Of a stretch of 64,000 nucleotides of DNA, positions 49,516-59,124 are shown piece by piece (within the stretch, counting starts at the first letter, position 1; each line of letters starts with the position of its first letter). Both the position numbers and the translations under genes were made by a program. Where the stretch lies: assembly GCF_019800005.1 (NCBI RefSeq), contig NZ_JABGCL010000004.1, positions 62,001 to 126,000 on the forward strand, in the 5' to 3' direction. The notes beneath the pieces are model-generated. The model did no database searches, was not told the DNA's origin, and was given only the letters and a program-made list of their open reading frames with translations. This DNA comes from Geminicoccus harenae. Its GTDB lineage: Bacteria; Pseudomonadota; Alphaproteobacteria; Geminicoccales; Geminicoccaceae.

Positions 49516-50370
49516 ATGACCACTGCCCAGCCAAAGCCGACCATCCTGCTCGCCTCCGACCTGACGCCCCGGTCGGACCGGGCGACCGACCGCGCCATCG
49601 CCCTGGCGCAGGCCTGGGGGACGCGGCTCGTGGCGGTCCATGCCCTGCCCCCGGAGAGCAAGGTCCTGCCGCTCGGCAAAGGCTCGCCCAATCCCGAGGT
49701 GACGGCCAGGCGCCGGCTCGCCGCCGAGTTCGCGGCGCTCGGCGACCAGGCCATCCTGGTGGTGGCGGACGGCAAGCCGGCCGAGGTGGTGACCCGCTAT
49801 GCCAGGGAGCAGGATTGCGGGCTGATCGTCACCGGCGTGGCGCGCGAGGAAACGATCGGCCGGATGTTCCTGGGCGACACGGTCGACGACATCCTGCGCC
49901 GGTCGACCTCGCCGGTCCTGGTAGTGAAGAACCGCGTGCGCGGCGACTACGGCACGCTCGTGTTCGCCACCGACTTCTCGGACACGTCCAGGCTGGCGCT
50001 CGACACCGCCCTCACCCTGTTCCAGCCCGAGCGCATCGTCCTGTTCCACGGCTATTCGACGCCGCTCGCCGGGATCACCGGGGATCCGGCCAGCTACCGG
50101 CGCCAGTATGGCGACGGCGTGGTCCGCAAGGACTGCGAGGCGTTCGTGGCGAAGCTGGACCTGCCCGAGCGCCTGCGCAACGGCCTGGAGATGGTGCTGG
50201 AGGACGGCTTCCCCGGGCAGCTCCTGGCCGAGTATGTCGAGACCCATCCGGCCGACCTCGTGGTGGTGGGTGCGCGCGGCCAGAGCCCGCTCCGGGAGAT
50301 CGTGCTCGGCAACACCGCCAAGGAGATCCTGGCGACGGTGTGCTGCGACACGCTGGTGGTGCGGCGCTGA
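49516..50370 (+). CDS. Tandem universal stress protein (two UspA domains)
   Basis: A 284-residue protein with two UspA domains, residues 1-137 and 143-284. Both keep ATP-binding patterns: VTGVAREETIGRMFLGDT and VVGARGQSPLREIVLGNT, the G-2x-G-9x-G(S/T) motif. The ATG at 49516 has a GGGAGGA Shine-Dalgarno, 26 bp after the P-type ATPase. It shares the FNR-box promoter if read through. Role in stress survival is likely; the exact function is unknown. Confidence 0.93.
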   Translation: MTTAQPKPTILLASDLTPRSDRATDRAIALAQAWGTRLVAVHALPPESKVLPLGKGSPNPEVTARRRLAAEFAALGDQAILVVADGKPAEVVTRYAREQDCGLIVTGVAREETIGRMFLGDTVDDILRRSTSPVLVVKNRVRGDYGTLVFATDFSDTSRLALDTALTLFQPERIVLFHGYSTPLAGITGDPASYRRQYGDGVVRKDCEAFVAKLDLPERLRNGLEMVLEDGFPGQLLAEYVETHPADLVVVGARGQSPLREIVLGNTAKEILATVCCDTLVVRR

Positions 50371-50448
50371 CCCTGTCCCGCCGCCGGAGCCTCTTGGACC
50401 GGCGGCACCCCGTCCGCTAGGCTCGCCGGCGTCACGTAGCGGGGGAGC

Positions 50449-52041
50449 ATGATGAGCGGGTCCGAGATCCTGATCGGCAAGGCCGGGACGCTGGACCAGC
50501 ATCTCCTGCTCCGCCAGGCCAACCGGCACGGCCTGGTCGCGGGTGCCACCGGCACCGGCAAGACCGTGACGCTGCAACGGCTCGCGGAAAGCTTCGCCAG
50601 GGCGGGGGTGCCGGTGTTCGCGGCCGACGTGAAGGGTGATCTCTCCGGCATCGCCAAGCCCGGTGCTGCCGACTCCAGACTCGCGGAGCGCGCCCGCGAG
50701 CTCGCCATTCCGGACTGGGTACCGGCCGGCGTCCCTACCCTGTTCTGGGACGTGTTCGGCGAGCAGGGCCATCCGGTGCGCACCACCGTGGCCGAGATGG
50801 GGCCCTTGCTGCTCGCCCGGCTGCTCGAGCTGAACGAGGTGCAGGAGGGCGTCCTCAACATCGTCTTCCGCATCGCCGACGAGGAGAAGCTGCTGCTGCT
50901 CGACCTCGCCGACCTGCGCGCCATGCTGAACGAGGTGGCCGAGCGGGCGGACGAGCTGCGCGCCACTTATGGCAATGTCAGCAAGGCCTCGGTGGGTGCC
51001 GTGCAGCGGGCATTGCTGGTGCTGGAGCAGCAGGGCGGCGACCGGTTCTTCGGCGAGCCGGCCCTGGCGCTCGCCGACCTGATGCGCACCACGCCGGACG
51101 GGATCGGCCAGGTGAGCCTGCTGGCCGCCGACCGGCTGCTGCACAGCCCCAGGCTCTACACGACGCTCCTGCTCTGGCTGATGTCCGAGCTGTTCGAGGA
51201 GCTGCCCGAGGCCGGCGACCTGGACAAGCCCAAGCTCGTGTTCTTCTTCGACGAGGCGCATCTCCTGTTCGACGGCGCGCCCAAGGTGCTGCTCGACAAG
51301 ATCGAGCAGGTGGTCCGGCTGATCCGCTCCAAGGGAGTCGGCGTCTATTTCGTCACGCAGAACCCGGCGGACGTGCCCGACCAGGTGCTGGGCCAGCTCG
51401 GCAACCGGGTGCAGCACGCGCTGCGCGCCTTCACCCCACGCGACCAGAAGGCGGTGCGGACCGCAGCCGAGACCTTCCGGGCCAATCCCGCCTTCGACAC
51501 GGCCGCGGCGATCACCGAGCTCGGCATCGGCGAGGCGCTGGTCTCGACCCTCGATGCCAAGGGTGTGCCGGGCGAAGTGCAACGGACCCTGATCGCACCG
51601 CCGTGCAGCCGCGTCGGCCCGCTCACGGCCGAGGAGCGCAAGGCCGAGCTGGCGGCGAGCCCGATGGCCGGCCGCTACGACCAGGCGGTCAACCGGGAGT
51701 CCGCGGCAGAGCTGCTGGCGGCGCGGGCCGGTGTCGCCGTTGCCCCTCCCGCGGCCGCGGCCGGCACGGTCGACCCTGAACTGGCGGCCAGGCTCGACGC
51801 GGCGCTGGGCCGAACCAGCGCGCGGCCTCGCGGCGGTACCCGCTACCCACCGCCCGAGCCGGAGCCGGCTGCCCGGCGGCAGAGTGGCAGCCGGCGCGCA
51901 CCGCCGGCCTCCATGGCCGAGCAGATCGCCACCACCGCGGTCAGGAACATGGCCTCGTCCGTGGCCCGCTCCCTGGGCTCCCGCGTGGGCAGCGCGCTGG
52001 TCCGCGGCGTGCTGGGCTCGCTGCTGAAGGGCGGTCGCTGA
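50449..52041 (+). CDS. HerA-like/DUF853 ATPase
   Basis: A 530-residue protein of the DUF853 family, related to the HerA/FtsK ATPases. Walker A is [10 protein letters not shown] (about residue 33) and Walker [15 protein letters not shown] (about 265). The C-terminal 90 residues are Pro/Ala/Arg-rich with a glycine-rich tail ([13 protein letters not shown]). The cellular role is not established; HerA proteins act on DNA or in defence. ATGs at 50449 and 50452 are adjacent; GGGGGAG precedes them. Confidence 0.9.
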   Translation: MMSGSEILIGKAGTLDQHLLLRQANRHGLVAGATGTGKTVTLQRLAESFARAGVPVFAADVKGDLSGIAKPGAADSRLAERARELAIPDWVPAGVPTLFWDVFGEQGHPVRTTVAEMGPLLLARLLELNEVQEGVLNIVFRIADEEKLLLLDLADLRAMLNEVAERADELRATYGNVSKASVGAVQRALLVLEQQGGDRFFGEPALALADLMRTTPDGIGQVSLLAADRLLHSPRLYTTLLLWLMSELFEELPEAGDLDKPKLVFFFDEAHLLFDGAPKVLLDKIEQVVRLIRSKGVGVYFVTQNPADVPDQVLGQLGNRVQHALRAFTPRDQKAVRTAAETFRANPAFDTAAAITELGIGEALVSTLDAKGVPGEVQRTLIAPPCSRVGPLTAEERKAELAASPMAGRYDQAVNRESAAELLAARAGVAVAPPAAAAGTVDPELAARLDAALGRTSARPRGGTRYPPPEPEPAARRQSGSRRAPPASMAEQIATTAVRNMASSVARSLGSRVGSALVRGVLGSLLKGGR

Positions 52042-52272
52042 AAAGTTGCCATTGTCTCGGCACAATTTGCGCGTGACTGTGCTCTTACTGTCGGATGCGG
52101 CGCCGGCGGCACGCTCGACCGGACAAGAGTGGTGGACATCCGGGCAGGACGGGATCAGTTTGCCTGTCCTGCGCGACCCAGGATTCCGGCCGGTGAACGA
52201 TCACCCGGCCGGTCTTCCGGGACACGCTCTCGCCCGGCCTGACGGGCACCGACCTACTGGGTGACGTATTCC

Positions 52273-53547
52273 ATGGCTTCCGGCCCCACGGCCTCCGGCA
52301 CGCTCACCGCCGAGCCCCTGAGCGCTCCGGTCACCGCCCCCGACCGGTCGGGCAGTGACATCGCGATCGCGATCCTGATCTCCGCCAGCGTCTGTCATCT
52401 GCTGAACGACATGATGCAGTCGATGCTGGCGTCGATCTATCCGCTCATCAAGGACGACTTCCAGCTCGACTTCGTCCAGATCGGCATCATCACGCTGGCC
52501 TTCCAGCTCACCGCCTCGCTGCTCCAGCCCTTCGTCGGCATGTGGACCGACAAGCATCCGATGCCGTTCTCGCTCCCGGTCGGCATGGGCTTCACCCTGG
52601 TGGGGCTGGTCCTGCTGGCCTTCGCGGGCGGCTTTACCAGCGTGCTGATCGCCGCGGCCATGATCGGCGTGGGATCGTCCGTGTTCCATCCGGAAGCATC
52701 GCGGGTATCACGCCTGGCGTCCGGCGGCCGCCATGGCCTGGCCCAGTCGCTGTTCCAGGTGGGCGGCAATTTCGGTACCGCGATCGGGCCGCTGCTCGCC
52801 GCCTTCATCGTGGTGCCCTATGGGCGGCAGAACGTCCTGTTCTTCATCCTGGCGGCCGTGATCGGCATCGCGATCCTGTCCTACATGGGCAACTGGTACA
52901 ACCGGCACCTGATCGCCCGGCGCACCAAGAGTGTCGCCAAGGCGCTGGTCTCGCCCGTGTCCAAACGGATGGTGCAGATCTCGCTCGCCATCCTGATCCT
53001 GCTGACGTTCTCCAAGAACTTCTACATGGCGAGCTTTTCCAGCTACTACACCTTCTACCTGATGGACCGGTTCGACCTGTCGATCCAGTCGGCACAGGTC
53101 CACCTGTTCCTGTTCCTGGGTGCGGCTGCCGCCGGCACGATCCTGGGCGGGCCGATCGGCGATGCGATCGGGCGCAAGCTGGTGATCTGGATCTCGATCC
53201 TGGGCGTGGTGCCGTTCACCCTGGCCCTGCCCTATGCCAACCTGTTCTGGACCGACGTCTTCGCCATCCTGACCGGGCTGATCATGGCCTCGGCCTTCCC
53301 GGCGATCGTGGTCTATGCCCAGGAATTGCTGCCGGGCAAGGTCGGCATGGTGGCCGGCCTGTTCTTCGGCTTCGCCTTCGGCATGGGCGGCCTGGGTGCG
53401 GCCCTGCTCGGCTGGCTGGCCGACCACACCTCCATCGCCTTCGTCTACCAGGTCTGCTCCTTCCTGCCGCTGATCGGCATCCTGACCTGGTTCCTGCCGA
53501 ACCTGGAGACGTCCCGGATGCGCCAGCGCGCCGCTGCGCGCGGCTGA
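52273..53547 (+). CDS. MFS transporter, fosmidomycin-resistance (Fsr)-like
   Basis: A 12-segment exporter of about 424 residues. Family stretches include CHLLNDMMQSMLASIYPLIK, FVGMWTDKHP and GSSVFHPEASRVSRLASGGR, as in Fsr-type MFS proteins. ATG 52273 is chosen; GTG 52261 is an alternative. The next MFS gene starts 3 bp after its stop. It may export an antibiotic or metabolite; the natural substrate is unknown. Confidence 0.9.
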   Translation: MASGPTASGTLTAEPLSAPVTAPDRSGSDIAIAILISASVCHLLNDMMQSMLASIYPLIKDDFQLDFVQIGIITLAFQLTASLLQPFVGMWTDKHPMPFSLPVGMGFTLVGLVLLAFAGGFTSVLIAAAMIGVGSSVFHPEASRVSRLASGGRHGLAQSLFQVGGNFGTAIGPLLAAFIVVPYGRQNVLFFILAAVIGIAILSYMGNWYNRHLIARRTKSVAKALVSPVSKRMVQISLAILILLTFSKNFYMASFSSYYTFYLMDRFDLSIQSAQVHLFLFLGAAAAGTILGGPIGDAIGRKLVIWISILGVVPFTLALPYANLFWTDVFAILTGLIMASAFPAIVVYAQELLPGKVGMVAGLFFGFAFGMGGLGAALLGWLADHTSIAFVYQVCSFLPLIGILTWFLPNLETSRMRQRAAARG

Positions 53548-53550
53548 GCG

Positions 53551-54786
53551 GTGGCCACCGGCCGGCCGGGGCTGAAGAGCGAGCGCTGGTTCCTCACCGG
53601 CCTCGGCATCGGCCAGATCTGCTCCTATGGCTCGCTCTATTACGGCTTCCCGCTGATCGGCGAGGCGATGGCGCGGGATCTGGGCCAGGGCAAGCCGGTG
53701 ATCTATGGCGCGGCTGCCCTGGGCCTGATCGTGGCTGCCCTGGCGGCTTGGCCGGTCGGCGTCCTGATCGACCGCGGCCATGGCCGGGCGGTGATGGGCG
53801 GGGGTGCCGTGCTCGGCAGTTTCCTGCTGCTGCTCTGGTCGCAGGTGGACTCGCTGCTGCCCTACTACCTGATCCTGGGGGCGCTGGGCCTGGTCCAGGC
53901 CGCCGTGTTCTACGACCCGGTCTTCGCCGTGGCGGCACGGCGGTTCGGGCCGGCCGAGGCCAGGCGCGGGATCGTCGCGCTGACCATGTGGGGCGGCTTC
54001 TCCAGCACCGTGTTCCTGCCGATCATCCAGTTCCTGCTGGACCATCAGGGCTGGCGCACCACGCTCGTCGTGCTGGCCGCGGTCAACCTCCTGCTCACCG
54101 CCAGCCTCAACTTCCTGGTGATCGACCGGAAGCTCGACCGGGTCGAGCGGCTGGGGCCGGCCGATGGGCCGCGGCCGGCGGCGCTGACCACCCGCGCCAT
54201 CCTGCGCCTGCCGGTGTTCTGGGCGCTGGCCCTGGCGTTCACCGCCCAGTCGGCGGCGCTCTCGGCCTTCCTGTTCCACCTCTATCCGCTCCTGCTGGAG
54301 CGAGGCTTTGCCGCCGGAGACGTGGTGCTGGCCATGACGGTGATCGGGCCCACCCAGGTGGCGGCGCGCATGCTGCTCTGGCGCTTTGCACCCAGGATCC
54401 CCGTCGGACGGCTGGGGATCGTCACCGCGCTGGCTTTCCCCCTGTCCTTCCTGGCCCTGACCCTGGCGCCGCCCAGCCTCGCCGCCATCGTGCTGATCAC
54501 GGCGGTGTACGGGACCGCCAACGGCATCATGACCATCGCGCGCGGCATCGCCGTGCCGGAGATGGTCACCCGGGAGAACTATGGCGCGGTGAACGGGCTG
54601 TTGTCGGTGCCGGCCACGATCGTGCGCGCCGCGGCACCGGTGGGTGCCGCGCTGCTCTGGGCGGCAACGGGCAGCTATGACTGGGTGATGTGGGCGATCA
54701 CCCTGGCCACCGTGGTGCTGGCGGCGGCGTTCATCCTGGCCGTGCTGCTCGCCGGCCATCCGACTGCCAAGGCCGCGGTCACCTGA
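53551..54786 (+). CDS. MFS transporter
   Basis: A 411-residue major-facilitator protein with about 12 hydrophobic segments. It starts with GTG, 3 bp after the upstream MFS stop, so it is co-transcribed. Visible features include GVLIDRGHGRAVM (loop 2-3 signature region) and a symmetric second half. It is not closely similar to the Fsr-like neighbour. The substrate is unknown. The gene is convergent with a histidine kinase. Confidence 0.87.
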   Translation: MATGRPGLKSERWFLTGLGIGQICSYGSLYYGFPLIGEAMARDLGQGKPVIYGAAALGLIVAALAAWPVGVLIDRGHGRAVMGGGAVLGSFLLLLWSQVDSLLPYYLILGALGLVQAAVFYDPVFAVAARRFGPAEARRGIVALTMWGGFSSTVFLPIIQFLLDHQGWRTTLVVLAAVNLLLTASLNFLVIDRKLDRVERLGPADGPRPAALTTRAILRLPVFWALALAFTAQSAALSAFLFHLYPLLLERGFAAGDVVLAMTVIGPTQVAARMLLWRFAPRIPVGRLGIVTALAFPLSFLALTLAPPSLAAIVLITAVYGTANGIMTIARGIAVPEMVTRENYGAVNGLLSVPATIVRAAAPVGAALLWAATGSYDWVMWAITLATVVLAAAFILAVLLAGHPTAKAAVT

Positions 54787-54923
54787 ACCGGATTGAGCGG
54801 CTCCCGGGGGCAAAGCGTCAATTTTTGCTCGAGCGCCGGTCCCTGAGCATCTACCGCAACCTGGAACCCTCTCGTTCCCGACGACCCTGCTGCGGTCGCA
54901 GTGCCCTTGCTGGGGCCGAGGCT

Positions 54924-57374
54924 TCAATGGGGTGACGGCAACAGCTGCAGGCGCCTCATCTCCTCCCTGGTCGTCTCGACCGCCTGCCGCAGCTGGACGA
55001 CCAGATCGCCGGTCTCGCGGCCGGCCTTGGCCCGCTGCTCGATCGAACGGGCCAGCACGCCGATGCGCAAGAGGCCGAAGCTCGGCGCCGTGCCCGCCAG
55101 CCGATGCGCCGGACCTGCCACGGCCTGCAGGTCTTCCTGCAGCCTCTCGACCTCGGCCGCCAGCTGCTCGGCGGAGCTCAGTGCGCCGCTCAGGAACTGC
55201 GTGAGCTTTTCCGGTCCAGCCATCGCCTCCAGCCCCTCGATCCGCGCCCGGTCGAGCAGCGGCTCGCCAAGCTCCGGCGGCCGGCCTTCTGGAACTTGCG
55301 CAGCCTGGACCTCCTGCTGCCCCGCCGGCAGCGCGCGGAACAGCTCGTCCCAGATCACCGGCTTCATCAGAACCTGGCTCATGCCGGCCGCCAGGCAGCG
55401 CTGCCGCTCCGCCTCCATCACGTTGGCTGTCACGGCGATGATCGAAACCGCGTTGCGCGGCGGAGGCAGGCTGCGGATCCGTCGTGTCGCCTCGATCCCA
55501 TCCATGATGGGCATCTGCACATCCATGAGCACGACGTCGAAGTCCTCCCCGGCAACCTTCGCCACCGCCTGCTCCCCGTTCGCGGCCATCGACACGTGAT
55601 GGCCCTCCCTGGTCAGGCCCGCATGCAAGAGATCCCGGTTGATCTCCACATCGTCGGCGACCAGAACCCGTAGCGGCTGCGTCGGTCTGGGAGGGGGTGC
55701 CGTCATCTTCCGGGCGGCCACGACCGCGTCGCCGGGTGCGAAGGGAATGGTGAAGAAGAAGCGGCTGCCCCGGCCCGCCACGCTGGTCGCGCCGATCTCG
55801 CCCCCCATGGCCGTCACCAGCTGCCGGCAGATGGTGAGGCCCAGCCCGCTGCCGCCGAATCGGCGTGAGATCGACTGATCCGCCTGGGTGAAGGGTCGAA
55901 ATAGCTGCTCCAGTCGCTCCTCGGCGATCCCGATGCCCGTATCCTGGACGTCGAACCGGAACTGGATCCTGCCGTCCGGAAGCGGCGTGTGCCCGATCCT
56001 GACTTGGACACCGCCCTCGGAGGTGAACTTCAGCGCATTGCCGATCAGATTGACCAGGACCTGCCGCAGCCGCGTAGGGTCGCCCCGCACGACGGGCGGC
56101 GAATGCTCGTCGAGATCGAAGCTCAGCCGCAGCCCACGCTCGGCAGCCTGCGACGACATGATCATCTGCACCTGCTCCAGCAGTTCCGGCACCGAGAAGT
56201 CGACCTGTTCCAGGACGACACCGCCAGACTCAAGCCGCGAAAAGTCCAGGACGTCGTTGATCACGTGAAGGAGATGCTGGCCGGACGTGTGGATGGCACG
56301 GAGGTACGCCTGCTGCCGAGGCTCCAACGGTTCGGCGGCGAGAAGGTCGGCCATGCCCAGCACCCCCGTCATCGGAGTGCGGATCTCGTGGCTCATGGCG
56401 GCCAGAAACTGCGACTTGGCGCGGCCGGCCGCCTCCGCCGCCGCCTTCGCAGAGACCAACTCGCTGATCATCACCTCGCGCTGCGACAGAACCACCGCCA
56501 TCGGCAGGGTCGAAAGCAGCGCCACCGCCAGATAGAGCTGGAGCGCGAACATCAGCTCGATGGTGTCGGCATCGGGAAAGACCCGCAGGAGCGGGCCGTG
56601 GCCGGCCATCGTGAACTGGATGGCGAGGACGGCCAGCACGATCACCATCAGCGAGCTTCCCCGGAGCCCCGTGCGAAAGATGGCGAGCAGCAGCAGCGGA
56701 AAGGTGAAGTACGTGGGAAGGAGACTCTCGGCGAAGACCAAGGCGGCGAGAACGGCCATGAGACAGCTCAGGAGCACGGCTTCGATGATCGATCGTCTCA
56801 TCTTCTCCCGCCACAGGCCCGGCTCGGTCCAGCTCAGCACGAAAGGCACCACGAGCAGCAGGCCTAGGACCTCCGACGTGTACCAGGTCGACCAGACGAT
56901 ACCGAAGGGCGCAAGGCCCCGGAAGAAGAGCTGAGCTGCCGCCGCGGTCGCGGAGGCCACCGGAAGAAGAATGGCGACGAGCGCGAAGATCACGGCACCA
57001 CGCGCCGTGTTGATGCTCCAGCCGGGACCGCCGAACCTTCGGATCAGCCAGGCACCCAGCAGCGCCTCGCTGGCCGCGATGGCTGTGTTCGCTAGTCCAG
57101 TTCGCCAGTCCGTTCCGTTGACATAGCCGCTGGCGAAGTCCGCCATGCAAGCCAGGATGGTGAGGCAGATCCAGGTGCGCGGCTGATGGCGCAGCAGTGC
57201 CGCATACAGGATGGCCGTTGCGAACCACACCGCCGCAATGTCGTCCAGCGTCTCCGTCAGCATGAGCGAAAGGAGGCCAGCGCCGAAATACGCAAGAGGG
57301 ACCGCCAGCGCGACGCCAGGCGCGGGCATGCTGGGCCGCAGCTTTTCCAGAGCCCCGCGGATCATTGATGGCAT
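54924..57374 (-). CDS. Hybrid sensor histidine kinase (MASE1-like, HisKA, HATPase, REC, Hpt)
   Basis: An 816-residue kinase. About eight hydrophobic segments (20-300) resemble a MASE1 sensor. The phospho-His is H329 (AMSHEIRTPMTG), the N-box has N445 (NLIGNALKF), and G-boxes follow (DTGIGI, GGSGLGL). A receiver domain has D618 (VLMDVQMPIMDG), and a C-terminal Hpt domain has H757 (AHRLAGTA). It thus holds a complete phosphorelay in one protein. No response regulator is adjacent, so the output partner is unknown. ATG 57374 is at the start of the membrane region. Confidence 0.93.
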   Translation of the reverse strand: MPSMIRGALEKLRPSMPAPGVALAVPLAYFGAGLLSLMLTETLDDIAAVWFATAILYAALLRHQPRTWICLTILACMADFASGYVNGTDWRTGLANTAIAASEALLGAWLIRRFGGPGWSINTARGAVIFALVAILLPVASATAAAAQLFFRGLAPFGIVWSTWYTSEVLGLLLVVPFVLSWTEPGLWREKMRRSIIEAVLLSCLMAVLAALVFAESLLPTYFTFPLLLLAIFRTGLRGSSLMVIVLAVLAIQFTMAGHGPLLRVFPDADTIELMFALQLYLAVALLSTLPMAVVLSQREVMISELVSAKAAAEAAGRAKSQFLAAMSHEIRTPMTGVLGMADLLAAEPLEPRQQAYLRAIHTSGQHLLHVINDVLDFSRLESGGVVLEQVDFSVPELLEQVQMIMSSQAAERGLRLSFDLDEHSPPVVRGDPTRLRQVLVNLIGNALKFTSEGGVQVRIGHTPLPDGRIQFRFDVQDTGIGIAEERLEQLFRPFTQADQSISRRFGGSGLGLTICRQLVTAMGGEIGATSVAGRGSRFFFTIPFAPGDAVVAARKMTAPPPRPTQPLRVLVADDVEINRDLLHAGLTREGHHVSMAANGEQAVAKVAGEDFDVVLMDVQMPIMDGIEATRRIRSLPPPRNAVSIIAVTANVMEAERQRCLAAGMSQVLMKPVIWDELFRALPAGQQEVQAAQVPEGRPPELGEPLLDRARIEGLEAMAGPEKLTQFLSGALSSAEQLAAEVERLQEDLQAVAGPAHRLAGTAPSFGLLRIGVLARSIEQRAKAGRETGDLVVQLRQAVETTREEMRRLQLLPSPH

Positions 57375-58012
57375 GATGCAATCTTATGGAGTGGCAGTAA
57401 GGGGAACGGATCCTTCTGATGAAAGCTCGACCCTGTCTTGAGAGGGAGCCTGACTCAGCCTCGCCATTTCCCAGCAGATGCGCAGCTATTCATCGGGCCA
57501 CTGCCGCGCGGCTTGGCAATTTTCTTATGTATCTGGAAAGCAGATCTGAGGCAATCCGTGCTGCGGCAACGCGCCGTAGGAATGGCCTGCCGCCATGGCC
57601 GGTCGTGAGCATGAACGGCCACCCCTTACGGATGGGCCGCTCGGGCGTGATGGTCAGCTTGCCGCGGAGCTGGCCGAACCTCGCCGGGCTGCCGATGATC
57701 CGGCCTTGCGCACCTTCAGCGTCACCAGGTCCAGGCTCGGCAGGTTCTGCCGGGCCCGGATCAGCAGGCGCGACGGACCATCTAGCCGATGGGCGGCTGG
57801 CCTGACGTCCAGGTCCAGCCCGTAATGGACAGCGCGCAGCCGTCTTCACCGTAGCCCGGGAAGAACCCGTCGGTCGCCACTGCCGCCAGCTTGCGCCAGC
57901 TCGTTGACCCGCCTCCGGCCATTGTGCCGGCCGGCTGTCCGCAGCATGGCGGAACCTGCTGATCAATTTTCTGAAAGCAACATCCGGTCGCCATTGCCGG
58001 GGCGGCGATGCC
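57375..58012. other. Gene-poor gap between the kinase and apt
   Basis: This 638-bp stretch has no intact gene that I can support. It contains the decayed M1 peptidase fragment (57601-57903). The rest reads as non-coding in all frames, with AT-richer DNA near 57375-57430 that may hold the kinase promoter. Confidence 0.6.
57601..57903 (-). pseudogene. Decayed N-terminal fragment of an M1 metallopeptidase
   Basis: Three short minus-strand frames join into the N-terminal domain of secreted M1 aminopeptidases. The first has TDGFFPGYGEDG. The second has VHYGLDLDVRPAAHRLDG then LLIRARQNLPSLDLVTLKV, as in the family's HYdLdL repeat. The third has ARFGQLRGKLTITPERPIRK. Frame changes occur near 57830 and 57690. 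Neither the active-site HExxH nor the rest of the peptidase is present. It lies in the 638-bp gap between the kinase and apt, where I see no intact gene. Confidence 0.6.
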
Positions 58013-58528
58013 TCAGGCCGAGTAGGTCAGGACCGTTTCCACCGGCACGCTCAGCCGCCCACGCCCGCCCAGGCCGTCCAGCTCGATCAGGAAGACCGCG
58101 GCCACCGGCTCGGCACCGATCTTGCGCAGGAGCTGGATCGAGGCCTCGGCCGTGCCGCCGGTCGCGATCAGGTCGTCGATCAGCACGGCCCTGGCCCCCT
58201 TCGGGATCAGGTCCTCGACGATCTGGACGGTGTCGCTGCCATATTCCAGGTCATAGTCGTGGCTGACGACCGCACCGGGCAGCTTGCCCACTTTACGGAC
58301 CATGACGAAGCCGCGATCCATGTGGAGCGCCAAGGGTGCGGCGAAGATGAACCCCCGGCTCTCGATCCCCACCAGGACGTCCGGCCGGTACCTCGCTGCG
58401 ATCCCGGCCATCCGCTCGATCGCCGCCCGGTAGGCCTGGTGGTTCGCGAGCAGGGTCGAGATGTCATAGAAAAGGATGCCGGGCTTGGGAAAATCAGGGA
58501 CGGTGCGGATGTGGGCGGAGATGTCCAT
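58013..58528 (-). CDS. apt: Adenine phosphoribosyltransferase
   Basis: Salvages adenine to AMP with PRPP. The 171-residue protein has the PRPP motif AVLIDDLIATGGTA (about residue 115) and the N-terminal RTVPDFPKPGILFYDIS typical of Apt. I chose ATG 58528, which gives a normal Apt N-terminus; the frame extends upstream but not in family-like sequence. It is divergent from the DUF192 gene, with only about 31 bp between the starts. Confidence 0.96.
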   Translation of the reverse strand: MDISAHIRTVPDFPKPGILFYDISTLLANHQAYRAAIERMAGIAARYRPDVLVGIESRGFIFAAPLALHMDRGFVMVRKVGKLPGAVVSHDYDLEYGSDTVQIVEDLIPKGARAVLIDDLIATGGTAEASIQLLRKIGAEPVAAVFLIELDGLGGRGRLSVPVETVLTYSA

Positions 58529-58559
58529 GGGCGCGGAACTCTTGGCTCGTTCGGCGCGC

Positions 58560-59033
58560 ATGGTTGCCAGAGTGGTGCGGCAGGGTAAAGCCGGAGGCGC
58601 CGGCCTGCTCCTGGCCTTCGCCCTGGCGATCTCCCTGGCGCCGGTGGCCCTGGCGCAGGACCTGACCGAGCTCACCATCCACACGAGGCAAGGCCCGCTC
58701 ACCTATTTCGTCGAGCTGGCCCGCACCCCGTCCGAACGCAGCCGGGGCCTGATGTTCCGCGAGGAGCTGCCGAAGGACCACGGCATGCTGTTCGACTTCG
58801 GCGAGGAGCAGTCGGTGTCCTTCTGGATGAAGAACACGCCTTTGCCGCTCGACCTGATCTTCATCAAGGCGGACGGCGAGATCGTCCGTATCACCGAACA
58901 GGCCGAACCCTTTTCCCAGAAGCTGCTGCCGTCGGGCCAGCCGGTCCGGTACGTGCTGGAGATCCTGGGCGGCACGGCCAGGGAGCGCGGTATCCGGGTA
59001 GGCGACCGGCTGGGCGAGCCTCTGCCGAAATGA
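58560..59033 (+). CDS. DUF192 secreted protein
   Basis: A 157-residue protein with a signal peptide (LLLAFALAISLAPVALAQ) and a DUF192 domain (RTPSERSRGLMFREELP, MLFDFGEEQSVSFWMKNTPLPLDLIFI, VLEILGGTARERGI). DUF192 proteins are small periplasmic proteins of unknown function. ATG 58560 is needed to keep the signal peptide. The start overlaps no other gene but is only 31 bp from apt. Confidence 0.88.
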   Translation: MVARVVRQGKAGGAGLLLAFALAISLAPVALAQDLTELTIHTRQGPLTYFVELARTPSERSRGLMFREELPKDHGMLFDFGEEQSVSFWMKNTPLPLDLIFIKADGEIVRITEQAEPFSQKLLPSGQPVRYVLEILGGTARERGIRVGDRLGEPLPK

Positions 59034-59124
59034 GTGCGGCCCGCTGGCTGGCTGGCTGACCGGAACCCGGGCGTCCGGAAAGGATTGACGGAAGAGGCGG
59101 CAAGGGTAGCGAAAAGGATCGGCG

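Noticed and set aside
57419..57805. Open frame of about 128 codons in the gap before apt
   Set aside because: It is opposite to the M1 fragment, has no recognisable domain or Shine-Dalgarno, and reads as a shadow.
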